A stretch of DNA of 64,000 nt from Tubulanus polymorphus (GCF_964204645.1 NC_134031.1:5687001-5751000), one strand, 5' to 3'. Shown: positions 1 to 11,955, numbered from the stretch's first letter. Notes: generated by a model from the letters alone, not told the origin. Translations and numbers: made by a program.

Positions 1-2858
1 TCACGGAGTAGCACGTACGTGTGGTGTAAGAAATTTTTCCGAAAGAAATTTTTACATCTTTTTTTTGACGCCGTAAAAATATGTTTTAAAACTGCCCACA
101 TATTTTTTATATAGCTTTCAGATTTGAGTAATGAATTTTACGTAACTGATAACTAGATTCATATAGTTAGTTAAAGATGTCAAAATCCATCAAATAACTG
201 GTGGACACGCCTCAAAATAGTTTATAATAAAAAATAAAAATGACCCAACAATGAAGGACAAAAGTATACCCAACAAAATGGCGGCTAGCAACTGAAGTGG
301 GTTTCTAAACGTTTCTAGACCCTTTGCTTGAAAGATCCGAGCCTGATTTCTCAATTCTCAATGGGAATCATTCCGGCAAAAATCCGAGGATAATCTCCTT
401 ATTTTGGTGACATATGGCGATCACGTTGAGTTGTCGTATAAATCTTATTCAGTATTAATCATAATTCGTGTCGCGGATAATAGTTACAGCCTTGTTTTAA
501 TGTCGCAATCAACACCAGCTGTAGAATCTGTCTCTTTTACTGCAATCACGTATTACTCTAATGCTGCTGTGTTTCCTTCTTTCTTATACAAAATAATATC
601 GATCCGAATTTCGATTTTCAAATCGTTCATTCTCGCTCTCAGAGAGGGTAGTGCATAGAAGGTTATTATCGTGGCCAGCGCCTCGTATATAGCGCGATTC
701 ATGAAGTAAAGAATGCCATGACAATACTTCACACCGTGACCAAAATATGCCAGTATTTACAGAGCTCCCCGAGTGGCTAGTAACAGGTGTTTTTAGGTGT
801 AACATCTCGTCGTATATAAATATCTACAGTGGGCAGATTCGTGGTGGTCCGAATTCACAACTCAACGGGATCCTTTATCAACATCTCTCCGAACAAATAC
901 GGTCAAATGTTTTCTTTTGCTGTGGACTTTCTGTGCAAAATAAGTGAATGTAGATTGAAATGAACTGAACAATACCGTATAGTTATAGGCGCTTGAAGAC
1001 GATTTTGCTCAACAGAGAAATAATCATAAGTATATAATAGCAAGCCTCAGTGGCTTGAATCTCAAAGAAAGATGTCTCTTTGAAACTAGAAGTTAAATTT
1101 AGATTCGAATCTTGGACAATTCGGGCAATATCCACACTTGACTGTAAAGGCTAGCTTATGTCGGGAAAAATTCCCAAGGAAAAAGGCCAAGGAAAAAATG
1201 GCCTCGGAAAAGGCCAAGACAGATTATATAGAAAACTAGCTATCATTTCATTAACTGCCGCGAATCTAAATGCAACCTTTTGACATGTTTCTTTTTGAGA
1301 TTATTAGACCAATTCCAGAATTAGTTTAGGTATCGACACAACTGGATATTGGCAACTGATTGGACACATTGGACTGGGTGTGTTTTGGCTGGCCGAACAC
1401 ACCCGGCATTATTTCATTTAATCGCGAACGTTTAAGGAAATATGGACTCATAGTCGTTCAAAGTGTAATAAATACTTAAAGCTAGCAAACAGAAACTATT
1501 GAAAATATCACGTATTCGCCGATACATCACGCGAATCAACACTAAACACTTACATCTGATAAGATACTAATGGCCTCTCATTTAGGGATCTATCCGCGAT
1601 CGATTTCAAAGGATAGATCCGCAGAACGATTACATACAAATAGAATAAATGTCTCGTTTAGTGCAAAGATTAAGATCTCCACGGTGGGTTTCAAATATTA
1701 GCTCATTCTCGCCATGAATGAAAATCGTTATATAATAATTCACCTTTGGTCTACAGCAATTGTAGGTAATAAAGTAGTTATCAGGCCAATTGTCGCATTG
1801 AATATAAGGCGGCGATTATTTAATTTTAATACGTTTTCTTTCACGCGAATAGGACATAAGAGGGTTGGGGTGGGTTTATATGAAGAATTATGTAGACAAT
1901 GTTTGGATTATAGAATTTTCGTGTTGTCGATTATATCGTGATTAATTGCGTTTATAGAGATTGACTTACGTATCAGGCGTAGAAGCAGTTTATATCAGTC
2001 ACTTGAAAGCAAAAAACTGTAAATAAATATAGAAAAGTTCTTAACCCATTACAAGAAGACTGAGTTTAAGTCAAATCATTAGTTTACGTATTTGTGATAA
2101 TATGTTATTTCAGGTTTTCAGTGAGGACTGGTTTTTTCATGAAACTGCTCCCAAAACCAGAATTTGGCCTTCTTAACATTGTGTTACTTCACATTCTAAG
2201 GGCTTATGATCTTATGATCTGATCCGCAAGTAAGTCAAATGCAAATGCCAGTTCGACCACTTCTCGTACGAAATTGATGCGCGACTGGCTGCAAAACCAG
2301 AAATCGCTAATTTATAGTTTGATTGTGAAGTAATCGAAAGGTATGGAAATATATCCACTGATTTAATTATTGTTTTTCGTTCGGAAACAGCTACAACGCA
2401 GTGGCTTCAATACCTTTTTATACCCGTGTGATTCCGTTATCTAATGCGCATTTCATAAAGGACCACGTGTATAACGAAAACATTTTTCTGTTTTAGAAAA
2501 AACAACCTTATATCCAATTTATTTTACGCGTATCTGTGTGTGTATGTGTACGTGTAGCCCTCGAGGAATGTATATTTAAATACAGACTGACATGTGACGA
2601 AAACGTGGAACATCAAAGAAAACACGATCAAACGTAAATCCATACCCAGAAACACAGATACACGAAATATTTCACCCAGATATATCAGTTATACGCATGT
2701 GAATTACGTTATTAAACACGTGTTCAACAATACAAAGATAACACTTTGTGAATTATACGTCGGAGATTGCGGTGAACATTTGGTGAACAATCGTTGAATT
2801 ATGTAAATGTTCTATAGTAATATGATAAGCGATTCGTCTTGAAGGGAATCGAGGTTCC
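1..2858. other. AT-rich region without recognised gene
   Basis: Only short open frames with no recognisable domain and no consistent splice structure. Around 64-80 it holds the head motif GACGCCGTAAAAA that also begins the interspersed repeat found at 2977, 26559 and 30512, so part of this stretch is probably decayed repeat. I see no tRNA, long coding exon or clear promoter. Confidence 0.5.
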
Positions 2859-2859
2859 C

Positions 2860-2985
2860 ATGTCGGCTCTGACAAAAGACGCCGTAAAGGCTGCGACTGC
2901 GGCCTCGAAGAATCGCTTGTTGATCGTTCCCTATGAGATCAGCGATGACAACGATATCGATTTAGGCGAAGAGCAAGTTTTTTAA
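2860..2985 (+). CDS. Candidate short ORF or terminal exon, unknown
   Basis: An ATG at 2860 opens 41 codons ending with TAA at 2983-2985; the frame stays open upstream to 2821. The product begins MSALTKDAVKAATAASKNRL and ends with an acidic stretch (DDNDIDLGEE). Composition is more coding-like (GC at third positions) than the surrounding DNA, which is the only argument for it. No polypyrimidine tract and no upstream exon were found, and I do not recognise the family. Its end abuts the start of an interspersed repeat, so it could equally be a fragment of a mobile element or chance. Confidence 0.2.
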   Translation: MSALTKDAVKAATAASKNRLLIVPYEISDDNDIDLGEEQVF

Positions 2986-3262
2986 ACCGTAAAAACCGTT
3001 ACAATACCGTTTATGTACATTGATACCTAGTATGCGTTATTTAAGGGTATCTGTGTGAGTCTATGTGCACTACGTCATCAATATTGGCGTGTCGAACTAT
3101 CAATAACAATTGTGAATCTTGGCATTCATTCTATATATGATTAAGATATATTTCATAGTTCTTATTTTCGATTTGATAAATTATCATGTCTTTCTAATAG
3201 CGAATTTTGAGTAGATGTGTCGTACGTCATCAATATTGAGGCTATAGACTGGTTGCCGGTCA
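2977..3262 (+). repeat. Interspersed repeat R1, copy 1
   Basis: Aligns along its length with the complement of 26283-26559 and 30292-30512. Shared landmarks in order are CCGTAAAAACCGTTACAATA near the start, TGCACTACGTCATCAATATT in the middle, AATTGTGAATCTTGGC, a second ACGTCATCAATATT, and GACTGGTTGCCGG at the end. No coding capacity; probably a short non-autonomous element. Confidence 0.8.
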
Positions 3263-3423
3263 ATTCAATTCAATTTAAGATCTATTGATCGGTGTTATTA
3301 AGGAGGTGGGAGTGAACTTCCCGGGTAATGCATCATATCATTCATGTCGATATTTTTCTCCAAGGCGTCAATAAACATTCAAGTGTGTATTCTTGTTATC
3401 GTGCATAAGTATGTTTTTGGCGA

Positions 3424-3540
3424 GGCATTTTATGTTAGCCGTCTCGCCTTCTTATCAGTCTAATACCCGTTTCTAGAGACGGGCGAGTGTATTGAACGGT
3501 ACTGAGCCCGATAAGAAGACGCCGCATAAAAATGATGATA
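3424..3540. repeat. Imperfect inverted repeat
   Basis: Arms around 3430-3456 (ATTTTATG, CGTCTCGCC, TTCTTATC) and 3509-3535 (GATAAGAAG, ACGCCGCATAAAAAT) are imperfect reverse complements around a GC-rich centre. Likely a small foldback element. Confidence 0.45.
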
Positions 3541-4436
3541 TGACTACGCATATAATATAGTACACAGTTATCGGAATCTGTCGGAGAAAAAAAAATCAAT
3601 TGAGCAGATTTTCTTATCTAGAAGGATGTTGATCGTGATTTAGTCGGAATGAGTGTCACATTAGTTGTAGAATGTGAGAACGGTAAACAGGCGCGCTGCT
3701 GCAACTGGTTGACAGGTCTTTTATAAAACCGTCAACGCGTTTGACATCTGATATCAGATGCAGATCGTATAATCAGCCACCGGCAAGCAGCAACTCGCGT
3801 TCGATACCGATATCTCATATATTGAAGAAATCCATCTAGACTTATCTTTATTTATATCCGCGAACCGGAAAGAAAAATGAATGTCGAATACGATCCGATT
3901 GTCCAGCCATTAGAACTGACACGAGTCTTAATTCCGGTTTATAGCCAGGGTCCCTTTTCTGCAGCGTTCAAAATGTTATCAGTTTTTATATACGGCATTT
4001 TCAATACTCATATGGTTTACATTTGATTTGAAACATACGGTTTTCCTAAGGAAGTTATACGTACTCAAATCAACGAATTGAATTCTGGATTCATCCCCGG
4101 AGCAGGTCGTACTTTCTACTATAAGGTGCTTAAAATAGTTCGAGACCTGAGCCTGTGGGGCCCCTTTGTATGGGTATATAGTAGGATATATTGTTACCTT
4201 TCGATTTACCCGGAGTGTGGGCCAATTCCACTTATTCTGCAAAATCTTGAACCGCTCTTTAACATGCAGTCGGCCGCGGTGCCTCAATTCCGAATATTAC
4301 AAGGGCGTGATGAAGGTGGTCCGTTTAATACTTCCGGTCGTAAGAGAAATAGCATGCGATGGTTTTGTTAGCAGGTCGTACGTTCGGTGCTGATCGCTAT
4401 CGGTCGACGTTTAACCATGGACACTTAACGATTCGT
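3541..4436. other. No recognised gene
   Basis: Overlapping short frames of about 100 codons lie on both strands at 3979-4371. None shows a known motif, a signal peptide or splice support, so I do not call a gene. The remainder is unremarkable AT-rich sequence. Confidence 0.5.
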
Positions 4437-4508
4437 TTTAACCATGGAATATAAAACAAATCGTTACTATAATTTATAGTAACGATTCGTTTTATATTCC
4501 ATGGTTTA
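4437..4508. repeat. Near-perfect 70-bp palindrome
   Basis: The left arm from about 4439 (ACCATGGAATATAAAACAAA) is matched by the right arm ending near 4506 (TTTTATATTCCATGG), with the centre at TATAATTTATA. Related CCATGG-ended hairpins occur at 5343-5416 and 11199-11236, so this is a recurrent foldback type. Confidence 0.8.
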
Positions 4509-4539
4509 ACCATTGACTCTATAACGTCCTACAGTCCAT

Positions 4540-4645
4540 GATCCAGTTCTACAATTGTGTTAAGATTTGACTCTGAATTAACTCATTGAAAATGAACTCA
4601 CTTCACTCCAGAGTTAACTCTAACTCATGACTGTGGAACTGGATC
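4540..4645. repeat. Palindromic repeat family A, copy 1
   Basis: Ends in complementary CCAGTTCTACA and TGTGGAACTGG segments with several GAGTTAA/TTAACTC blocks between. Related copies lie at 20531-20643, 56289-56408 and 63003-63106. About 105-120 bp and non-coding; a MITE-like foldback. Confidence 0.7.
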
Positions 4646-4869
4646 ATTGACTCATCGTTTTAGAGTAACCTACAAGCAACTAGTTTAGATAATTGCTCGT
4701 AGGAGTAACTCACACACGTATAAGGCGACAAGAATATATTCACTTTTGAACTGTTTCTTTCACACGATATGAAGGGACTTATATGAAAAGTGGACGATGA
4801 CACTTTTGGACCGAGGATAATTCTAATGTATAATCCTTTTGGAAAAACTGTTAGGCATATCTATATATG

Positions 4870-4965
4870 GATGTTGATGGATATCACGATATCGAACTCC
4901 AAATCCAAAGCCGGGCTAGAAATTTCTATACTTCATAATTCCAGTGGATCAAGCTACCAAAATAA
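4870..4965. repeat. Degenerate repeat shared with 9450-9530
   Basis: Both places share GGGCTAGAAATTTC followed by an ATTCC, GTGGA, CAAGCTA pattern. It is an old interspersed repeat without coding content. Confidence 0.5.
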
Positions 4966-5249
4966 AGGATCCACCTCGCGGATCGGAACGGTGGCATAGC
5001 GCGGTTGCACATATTATTTTTCTCACGCGTGCGACAAAAAAACACCGACGCCGGATACAATTAATGGTATTACGCTCTATATTTTACGGTGTATGTAAAT
5101 AGATTAGCTGTTCTGTTTCCTGTCACCCGGCACCTTCTGATCTCAATTAATGTTTCCGGCTAGTCGTATTACCTTAGATATATAATGATAAGGCCTACGT
5201 TGTTTTCTTTGCATTTATGGAGGCGACATGTAAAAACACATAATATTGA

Positions 5250-5332
5250 TGATGATAACAACATGATAATAATGATTCTAACTTCTATAGCGCGCAAGTA
5301 TTGAAAAGTTGAAATGCGCTCTTTCGGAAAAT
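5250..5332 (-). repeat. SINE/LINE 3' tail fragment
   Basis: Read on the minus strand it gives AGAGCGCATTTCAAC, then GCGCTATAGAAG, then an ATT/ATC-rich tail. This is the tail structure of the SINE at 24048-24385 and resembles the 3' end of the LINE at 28893-29978. Confidence 0.6.
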
Positions 5333-5340
5333 GTTAGTCG

Positions 5341-5416
5341 CACCATGGACGTATAATCTAGTTTATACGTCCATGGTCGCACCAAGGACTCTCTAAAACG
5401 TTCGTTTTAGAGTCCA
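5341..5416. repeat. Two adjacent CCATGG hairpins
   Basis: The first hairpin pairs CCATGGACGTATAA with TTTATACGTCCATGG across TCTAG. The second pairs CCAAGGACTCTCTAAAACG with CGTTTTAGAGTCCATGG. Together they resemble the 4437-4508 palindrome. Confidence 0.75.
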
Positions 5417-5475
5417 TGGTAGCACGGATGAAACAGGAGTGTTTCAAGAGCTTGTTTGAATACATCGACGTTCCA

Positions 5476-5516
5476 ACTGGTGATGACTGTTTGTCAACAG
5501 CCGAAACGTTGTGGTT
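5476..5516 (+). ncRNA. Degenerate hammerhead-ribozyme-like motif
   Basis: TGATGA (5481-5486), a CTGTT/AACAG stem (5487-5500) and CCGAAACGTTGTGG (5501-5514) reproduce the order of a minimal type I hammerhead. The conserved C of CUGANGA is replaced by G and stem I is not formed. It is probably the relic of the element whose better copy is at 54236-54281; not expected to be active. Confidence 0.45.
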
Positions 5517-5559
5517 TCGTTTTAATGAATTATATATCGTATGAATATTCGAATTTTGG

Positions 5560-8330
5560 GACTTCTTCGATTATCTAGAGTGTACACGGATAAGAGTGTT
5601 TCATTCGACTAACTATCGACAGACATTGATGTATGCAAATAAATGCTCCAAATGATCTTAATATCGAGTTTCTTTCTCAATAGAGTTCGGCTCAGATGGT
5701 TCGGTAGATTCAGATACTACCTTCGCAACTTGTGAAAATCGTGACAGGTTTGTAAATTTCGCTATAAAGATATTGGGAAATTCCGTTACCATAGATACAT
5801 AAAAATAGGTGCAGCGAAGGCAAATTTGCCTGCTATCCCGAGAGAGGAGAATAGCGCGCTACGGTGACTGCCAACTTCAAAGGGCATGCTTTTAAGAATA
5901 TGTGCATTCTACGGAAAAGGTGTAAGGTTGTCAAATTCAACAATTACTATTAAAAAAATTATGAGTAGTGACATTTCAAATCATATCATTTCAACTCATT
6001 TCGGCTCATAGCATCAATATTCCCGTATATTCCCTAATAGTGTATATACATTATATACATTATGTTATTTCGGTTGCTCTGATGATGGAGTTTAGTCAAA
6101 AAATTTCAGAAAATGAATAATTTGAATCATCAACTTTGGGTTTTCACTTATCAACAAATTTCAAACAAAATTATAGGTTTTCTCTCTGAATTGAATCATA
6201 GACAGTCACCAAGTTTGGTTAATGTAGGCTAAGAATAGAATCTATGCATATATGGGAACATATAGCGAACGATTCGGTATAGAAAGAAATGCATGCAGAT
6301 AGTTTGTCACGGAATGCCTGTTGATTAGATTGTAGTGATGGGAATATTACGTGACTTGCGTCGCAAAATAACCAGACCAGCGCTTTGCGCTAATGAACGC
6401 GACCAATTACCCAAAATAACCCCTACGTTTTTCTATTGAACGTATGGCCAACTGAATATTGCCTGTTGTTAGAGTTGAGATAAATCACCTGTTCATCGGC
6501 GTTGCTTTCAAGTATTTGAAAATGTAGTTTGGCCCATTACTTTACCAGGATCAAACCAAACTCCTCTTCGGGCGCGTCGCGTCGCAGGAAGTACATGTAC
6601 AACTCACTGCGACTGGCGCTGGTGGTCGTGTCGCAGTGAGTCGCAAGCTGTGGTCCTTGTCGTCGTTTCAGGGAACAACTTGTCTTACAACTTTCATAAC
6701 ACACAAATATGATAAATGACGCTTAAGATGGCATCTTTTTCATCCATTAATAACTTATTGTTAGGATCCTCAGTATCCACCGTTGTTATCCTTTTTTTCA
6801 AAATACATAAAAAGAATTGATTCAAATTGTTTGTTTTAAAAGTAGTTCATAGTTTTCGTCGAAAAGCAAGCCTATATTGTTTGAATAAATATGAATTGAA
6901 TTGAATCAATCGTTAAACTATATACGGGCGGTTGGTGATTAAAGAATGGCTTCGGGTCTATGGATTAAGGGGAGTTTCGGGCCACGCCTCGGGTCATTCT
7001 GCCCTCCACTGCATCGATGATCTATTTTCGTCGGCATATCCCATCAAAGCCAACAATTGAACTATTATTCTGTGTTTTTGTTGTTGTTTTTCCATTGAAA
7101 ACGTCAGTTTGCGAAAATTGAAACTCGAAACTATGAATAAAACAAAGACGAGTGCGCCGCTAAAGCCCTGCCGATATGAAAACGGATATCTCAGAAAAAA
7201 ATGTTAATTTGATTGCTTTCCTCGGCCATGCATTGATCTGATAAATCTGACCGCCATACACAATGCAAAGACAGCCCGAGGATCGAGTGCCGCTCCGCGA
7301 ACGCCAGCTTTTCATTTTTGTATGCCATAGGCTTGAATTTTTTGATCGGGGTCTACATCTGCTACTTGCTTTTGATCTCATGAAACTATAAACGACAAGG
7401 AAATGATGTTTGGCATGGAAAGTAACATCGAGTATGTGAAGGAGAGGTCTCTCGCGCCGGGAAGGAGCCAATCAGCGTAAAGCATGAGCACGTATTAACT
7501 TCTACCTCGATAAACAAAATTGTCCCCATGTCACGCGTTATCATGGGCTAAGTCAGTTTCGAGTGCAAGTCAGACTTTATTTACCCCTTAACCTGTTCCT
7601 CAGTTGTGTATACATTTCGGTCCAGCTTGATTCAATTCTTCCCCCAGGTTGACCAACAGTTACCAATTTGATTTTGAATGGGCCAAGAGGGTCGTTTCAT
7701 AGAATGACTTAAGCTTCGTTTAAAGAAACCATTACCTCAGTGACAAGCACTTTCATCACGCGGGTCTTGAATTTCCAATCTATACAAACACGTGGCTTAC
7801 TAAAGCGTCGGCGATATATCTTAATCTTATAGCATTTACTTTTCTCTAGAGGTCAAAACTCGATGAGTTTAAACTGAAAGCAATTTTTCCCCGATCAAAC
7901 TGTTTCGGCGCGCGAAGGTTCGATGAACGCGCGATGAATAAACGATCAACACTTTTTAATCGTTCTACGAACACTCCGCCGCTATTCTCGTCTGAATTGA
8001 CGCGGAAAATCGCGATGAAAATCGCCGCCAAAAAATCGACGACTTCTGAGCAGCATTCGAGTTAAACCGAGTGGATAATTGGAACAAATTGCGGTAGACG
8101 TCTTACATCGCTTTCACCGGGGCAACACAACGACCCGAGCGGGAACGGCTCGTGCGTCAATTCTATACAGGGATAAATGTCTTTAATCACGAAGTCACAG
8201 AGAAACTCTTTTTTCTTCCGAACCATTTATGTATGAAATGTACAAGGCAAATGAATGACTTTGAGGTCGTAACAGATCAATGAAAATTGAGTTCGAATAC
8301 GCATTTTTCATTCTTAGGGGCCGGTTTAGT
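5560..8330. other. Mostly empty region with weak candidate exons
   Basis: No recognised gene. A plus-strand frame at about 7880-8067 follows an AG and ends in a stop; it is basic and serine/threonine-rich (for example ELTRKIAMKIAAKKSTTSEQ) and could be a terminal exon. A second frame ending near 7381 has a hydrophobic C-terminus (LIGVYICYLLLIS). Neither has a linked partner exon. At about 6610-6650 there is a short GCGAC-type inverted repeat (CACTGCGAC/GTCGCAGTG). Confidence 0.3.
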
Positions 8331-8361
8331 TTTGTAGATCGGTTTTAACTATAACCCAGTC

Positions 8362-8571
8362 GGTTTGATAGACTGATATTATCTTTAACCCGGGGGCTAA
8401 ATGCTTTCATTTCCAATTGAGTTAACCCCGAGGTTCAAGTTAATACCGGTCTATAAACCTTGCCCCAGGGTCAGTTTGATAGACAGGTATTTACTTACTC
8501 CGGAGGCCCACTGAATTCAATTGGTTAGCCAACGGGTTTGAGTTAATACCAGTCTATAGAACAGGCCCCAT
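8362..8571. repeat. Palindromic repeat family B, two tandem copies
   Basis: Each roughly 100-bp unit (about 8362-8466 and 8462-8571) starts with TTTGATAGAC, contains complementary TTAACCCGGGGGCTAA / GTTAACCCCGAGG-type blocks, and ends with a GTCTATA and GCCCC segment. A related copy lies at 61021-61123. A third, more decayed unit may follow to about 8645. Confidence 0.7.
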
Positions 8572-8659
8572 CGTTAACAAAACTCGTCAAGTCAATTTAG
8601 TTAACTCCCGCGTTAACGTTGAAATTATTCTATAAAACTGGTCCGAGAAGGGATGGTTG

Positions 8660-10728
8660 TGGTAATTCAACTCAAAGTTATGGAATGGAAAGGACAACTA
8701 CCGTATCGTATCGTATCATACCGTATCGTGTATTTGTGATGTAGGTGCTTGTCTTAAATAATTGCTCTTTGTAAGGATGCCGAAATAAAAAGAAGTATCA
8801 GTTAACGGTCATTTAGACGTGCTTCATAATCTAGAAACGTGGCACTAGTCGAAACAGTGTTTATCGTATTTCTGGGAGAATCACATATGATATGACATTC
8901 TACGAAGGTTAACCGCAAATTAGATACGTCCATCGGCCCCATTATCCAATCGGCTAGCTCCTCGGGCTCAAATTAATCAACTAACTCATTATGGGATACG
9001 GTGACGCAACGAATAAAAGTATATCACGTGGAGCAACAGTGCGCCCCTAGGTGTGAAACGTCGAAATCAAGCTCATTAGGCGCGGCAACAATGCTCGCAA
9101 ACTGAGACAAACTCGACAACTCGCGTCCTATAACAAAGTAGCAAATACGGCGTTAACGCCGGGATATTTGATGTAATTGTTCTTAACGTATAGGTGTTAA
9201 AATACCACAGGTGGAGTACTTCACATTACACGGCGCCCCGCTTCCAGGACGTCATGTTACCGATGGATTCCTCGGTGTCCATGGTAGAATCAACGGGTGC
9301 CTTATCTGGGATTCTAAAATCAACTAACACCTGGCATCCTATTTTTAAAGCCATCCTTTCGGAAAAACGTTTATATTAGCTATATAGATGAATACGGTGA
9401 TATTATGACTTTAGTGAACATTTCCAATTATTTTACGATGGTTTCTTATTGAGTTGTAGAAATATCTTCGAAACAAATTCAAAACCTGGGCTAGAAATTT
9501 CAATATATGTTATTCCGGTGGAACAAGCTATCAATAATGCCCCAAAATACGGCATAACATATAATCAAAAGGGCAAAAATAAACTTTTTGGAAATACAGA
9601 GAAAAGCTTATGAATTAAATTCGTTTAGGTATCGGTTTAATACGTATGTTTCATTTTGTCGTAACATTTCTGGGCAACTTAACATTTTAGGGGGAGAGTA
9701 CCCGCTGTCGCCCAGGACTCCCACTACGCGAGAGGGTTGACATGGTTTTGTTCTTGGGATTTAACATCTCCTGCAATGTTTCCGTTGAACCTATACAATT
9801 TTCCCATTCACTCTCTCCCCGTCTGATTACTATCCCACTCTCCTTCCCTCTCAACCCTCCTCTCTATCTCCCCTAGCCTCCCACATATACGCAGATACTC
9901 GTATATCCATATCGGATCGTTACGGATTAACGATTATTTTATGACGTCATAACTCGTGCTGGTGGGTACATATTTATAGCTTCACAGTTTCACACGACCG
10001 GTTTAAAGTACAGCGATCGCTAATGAAATGTATTCACGATCGATGCTACGTTTCGTAATGATAATTAACCTGTATCTATCTGTCATGGTTCATTCGGTGC
10101 CGGTTTAGCTCGGTTCCGATGGCCACGACACTTTCTGCAGTAAAATCGATTTCTAAAATTTACGATCTCCTATATATATATTCGAATCAGCGCGCGGCTG
10201 GGATCGAGTTAGAGATTAGTTCACTTTTAGTTGGAGTCGGATTTTGATCTTGAAATAGGGATTTCCATCGTATTCATTTGATTCAATTGCTTCGACCCAC
10301 CACACCTACCGGTAACAATGAAATAGGCTAATCGGAAAAAAAATGTACGGATATAATATAGTTGGATTTCTACCCACAGGCTCACAGTGAAATTGGAAAA
10401 TGGATTCCAATCGGTAATGCGTATGAGACATTATGATAGAAATTTCATAAGCCGAAGGGGGTCGCAAAATTGGATGTTCCATCCTGAGGATCACTAGCCC
10501 TGTGATGAGCACGCACATTATGCGAATACAGAGGGTAGCACCTGGCGCACGTTTACTCCGAAAATCCTTCCCGTAAAAGTTCGATCTGTAGGGCCTACAA
10601 TCTGAGGTCAGGGCTACTTATGTATTTTTCTTTGGTTGAAACTAGCCCAAATCCTTGAAAAATGACATCTACAGGGGCTTATCTTTACCTCTTCTTAATT
10701 GCCCTTTCGACTAGAACATAAAAATTCC
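8660..10728. other. No confidently recognised gene
   Basis: Contains a short CGTAT tandem run (8701-8732), a CRE-like ATGACGTCAT at about 9942, a TATATATATAT stretch near 10172, and a CCCACCACACCTACCGG block at about 10296 that recurs at about 22993. Apart from the weak minus-strand exon candidate at 9226-9305, I see no gene. Confidence 0.4.
9226..9305 (-). CDS. Candidate terminal exon, unknown protein
   Basis: On the minus strand a CCCAG acceptor is followed by 25 codons and TAA at 9228-9226. The product includes DSTMDTEESIGNMTSWKRG, which looks like an ordinary hydrophilic C-terminus with good codon composition. No upstream exon could be linked between here and the tRNA region, and the family is not recognised. 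It may be a chance frame. Confidence 0.22.
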
Positions 10729-10804
10729 AAAATTCATTTACCGGAAGTAGCTATTCTAAGGAACTATATATGATAATGAAAAAGTGGCTCATAAGCGCCA
10801 ACCC

Positions 10805-10825
10805 GTCTCTGTGGCGCAATCGGTC

Positions 10826-10871
<46 letters not shown>

Positions 10872-10878
10872 AGGGACG
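10805..10878 (+). tRNA. tRNA-Asn (anticodon GTT)
   Basis: A 74-nt cloverleaf. The acceptor arms GTCTCTG and CAGGGAC pair (one G-T), the D arm has GGCGCAATCGGTCAGCGC, and the anticodon loop CTGTTAA carries GTT at 10839-10841. The T arm has GGTGGTTCAAGCCCACC, which includes a good internal B box, and the discriminator base is G. No intron; CCA is not encoded, as expected in eukaryotes. Likely functional. Confidence 0.96.
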
Positions 10879-10916
10879 ACTAACTTTTTCTCTTTTGGCC
10901 ATTCTACCAACAACTA

Positions 10917-11063
10917 CAATGATTCCAGTGCCTAATATTGAAATACCATTTACATTAGACATTATCTTTAGAGGAAAATGCGATTCAGAGACTACGACTC
11001 CGAATCAAACCTACGAGGTGAGATACTTTTTCAGCAAAATCTTTTCGGTACAAGGGCTAAAAG
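10917..11063. repeat. Duplicate of the Dispatched-like exon 10 acceptor region
   Basis: Matches 12314-12468, which covers the first bases of the last Dispatched-like exon and its upstream intron (shared blocks: GAAATACCATTTAC, ACTACGAC, AGGGCTAAAAGCAA). The duplicate keeps the splice-site neighbourhood but not the exon body, so it is a non-functional copy lying between the two tRNA genes. Confidence 0.75.
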
Positions 11064-11410
11064 CAACGTTCTGTTTTCATATCTTAAAAATGGTAAGCCT
11101 AAAAAAATATATACCTTGTTTCTGATTTCTGCTGAGCATAAAACGTTGACTCAGCCGGACGCTTTTCCCTGTACATTACCTGTTTGAAATCATGATCAGG
11201 CTAGCCATGGACTCAAAAACAGAATCCATGGGCTAGCCATCTACAATTTAATACGGGCATATCATGAAATATCTACATAATAAATTGTAACACGCAATCT
11301 GATCTTTACACCAGTACCCGACTAGAAAAAAGTTCTTTATCATTTACCGGAAGTTGCTATTCCAAGGAAATATAAATAAGAATGAAAAAGTGGCTCATAA
11401 GCGTCAACCC

Positions 11411-11431
11411 GTCTCTGTGGCGCAATCGGTC

Positions 11432-11477
<46 letters not shown>

Positions 11478-11484
11478 AGGGACG
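11411..11484 (+). tRNA. tRNA-Asn (anticodon GTT), second copy
   Basis: Identical over 74 nt to the gene at 10805-10878, with the same acceptor, D, anticodon (GTT) and T arms. The flanks show several substitutions, so the tRNA itself has been kept identical by selection or conversion. Intronless, no encoded CCA. Confidence 0.96.
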
Positions 11485-11955
11485 ATTAATATTATCTTTT
11501 TTGGCCATTTTCTACCGACAAAAGTTTGTCAGAATCATTTCTAACTATTCGTTGACTGTTATTCTTATGTTTCGACATTCAATAAACGTTGATTTATGAA
11601 TGTTTCTGGTCGTGAGAGATATTACCTTGAGATAAACAGATATATATGTACATAAATATGCCATCATCTTACAATACCATTGATAAGGACAGGCATGCCT
11701 TGACTCAAATGATTAAACAAATGAACACGATATAACATATCAGTAACATCAATAAAATATAATGTCAAAAGAGAAAACACCAATTTACAAAAATAGAATA
11801 CATTTCGTATAACGTTAAACTTGCATAATCGTACGCCATCTAGTGGCAAATATTGCTCACAAACATCGAGATGCTAAACAAATTGTTACTGTTGTATGCA
11901 TTGAATATATATAACCTATAATTAATAAAAAAAAGAACGAATAGCACTTCTGAAT

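Larger units (their letters stand above)
10729..11519. repeat. Local duplication carrying the tRNA-Asn genes
   Basis: About 185 bp at 10729-10915 is repeated at 11330-11519. Both units start with a CCGGAAGTAGCTATTC-like stretch, share AATGAAAAAGTGGCTCATAA just before the tRNA, and share TTTTGGCCATT after it. The duplicated flanks have diverged while the tRNA sequences have not. Confidence 0.85.

Noticed and set aside
3979-4371. Overlapping frames of about 100 codons on both strands
   Set aside because: Neither shows a motif or splice signals and they overlap each other.
7160-7471. 103-codon minus-strand frame
   Set aside because: No domain, unusual basic/Ser composition and overlapping plus-strand frames; not supported.
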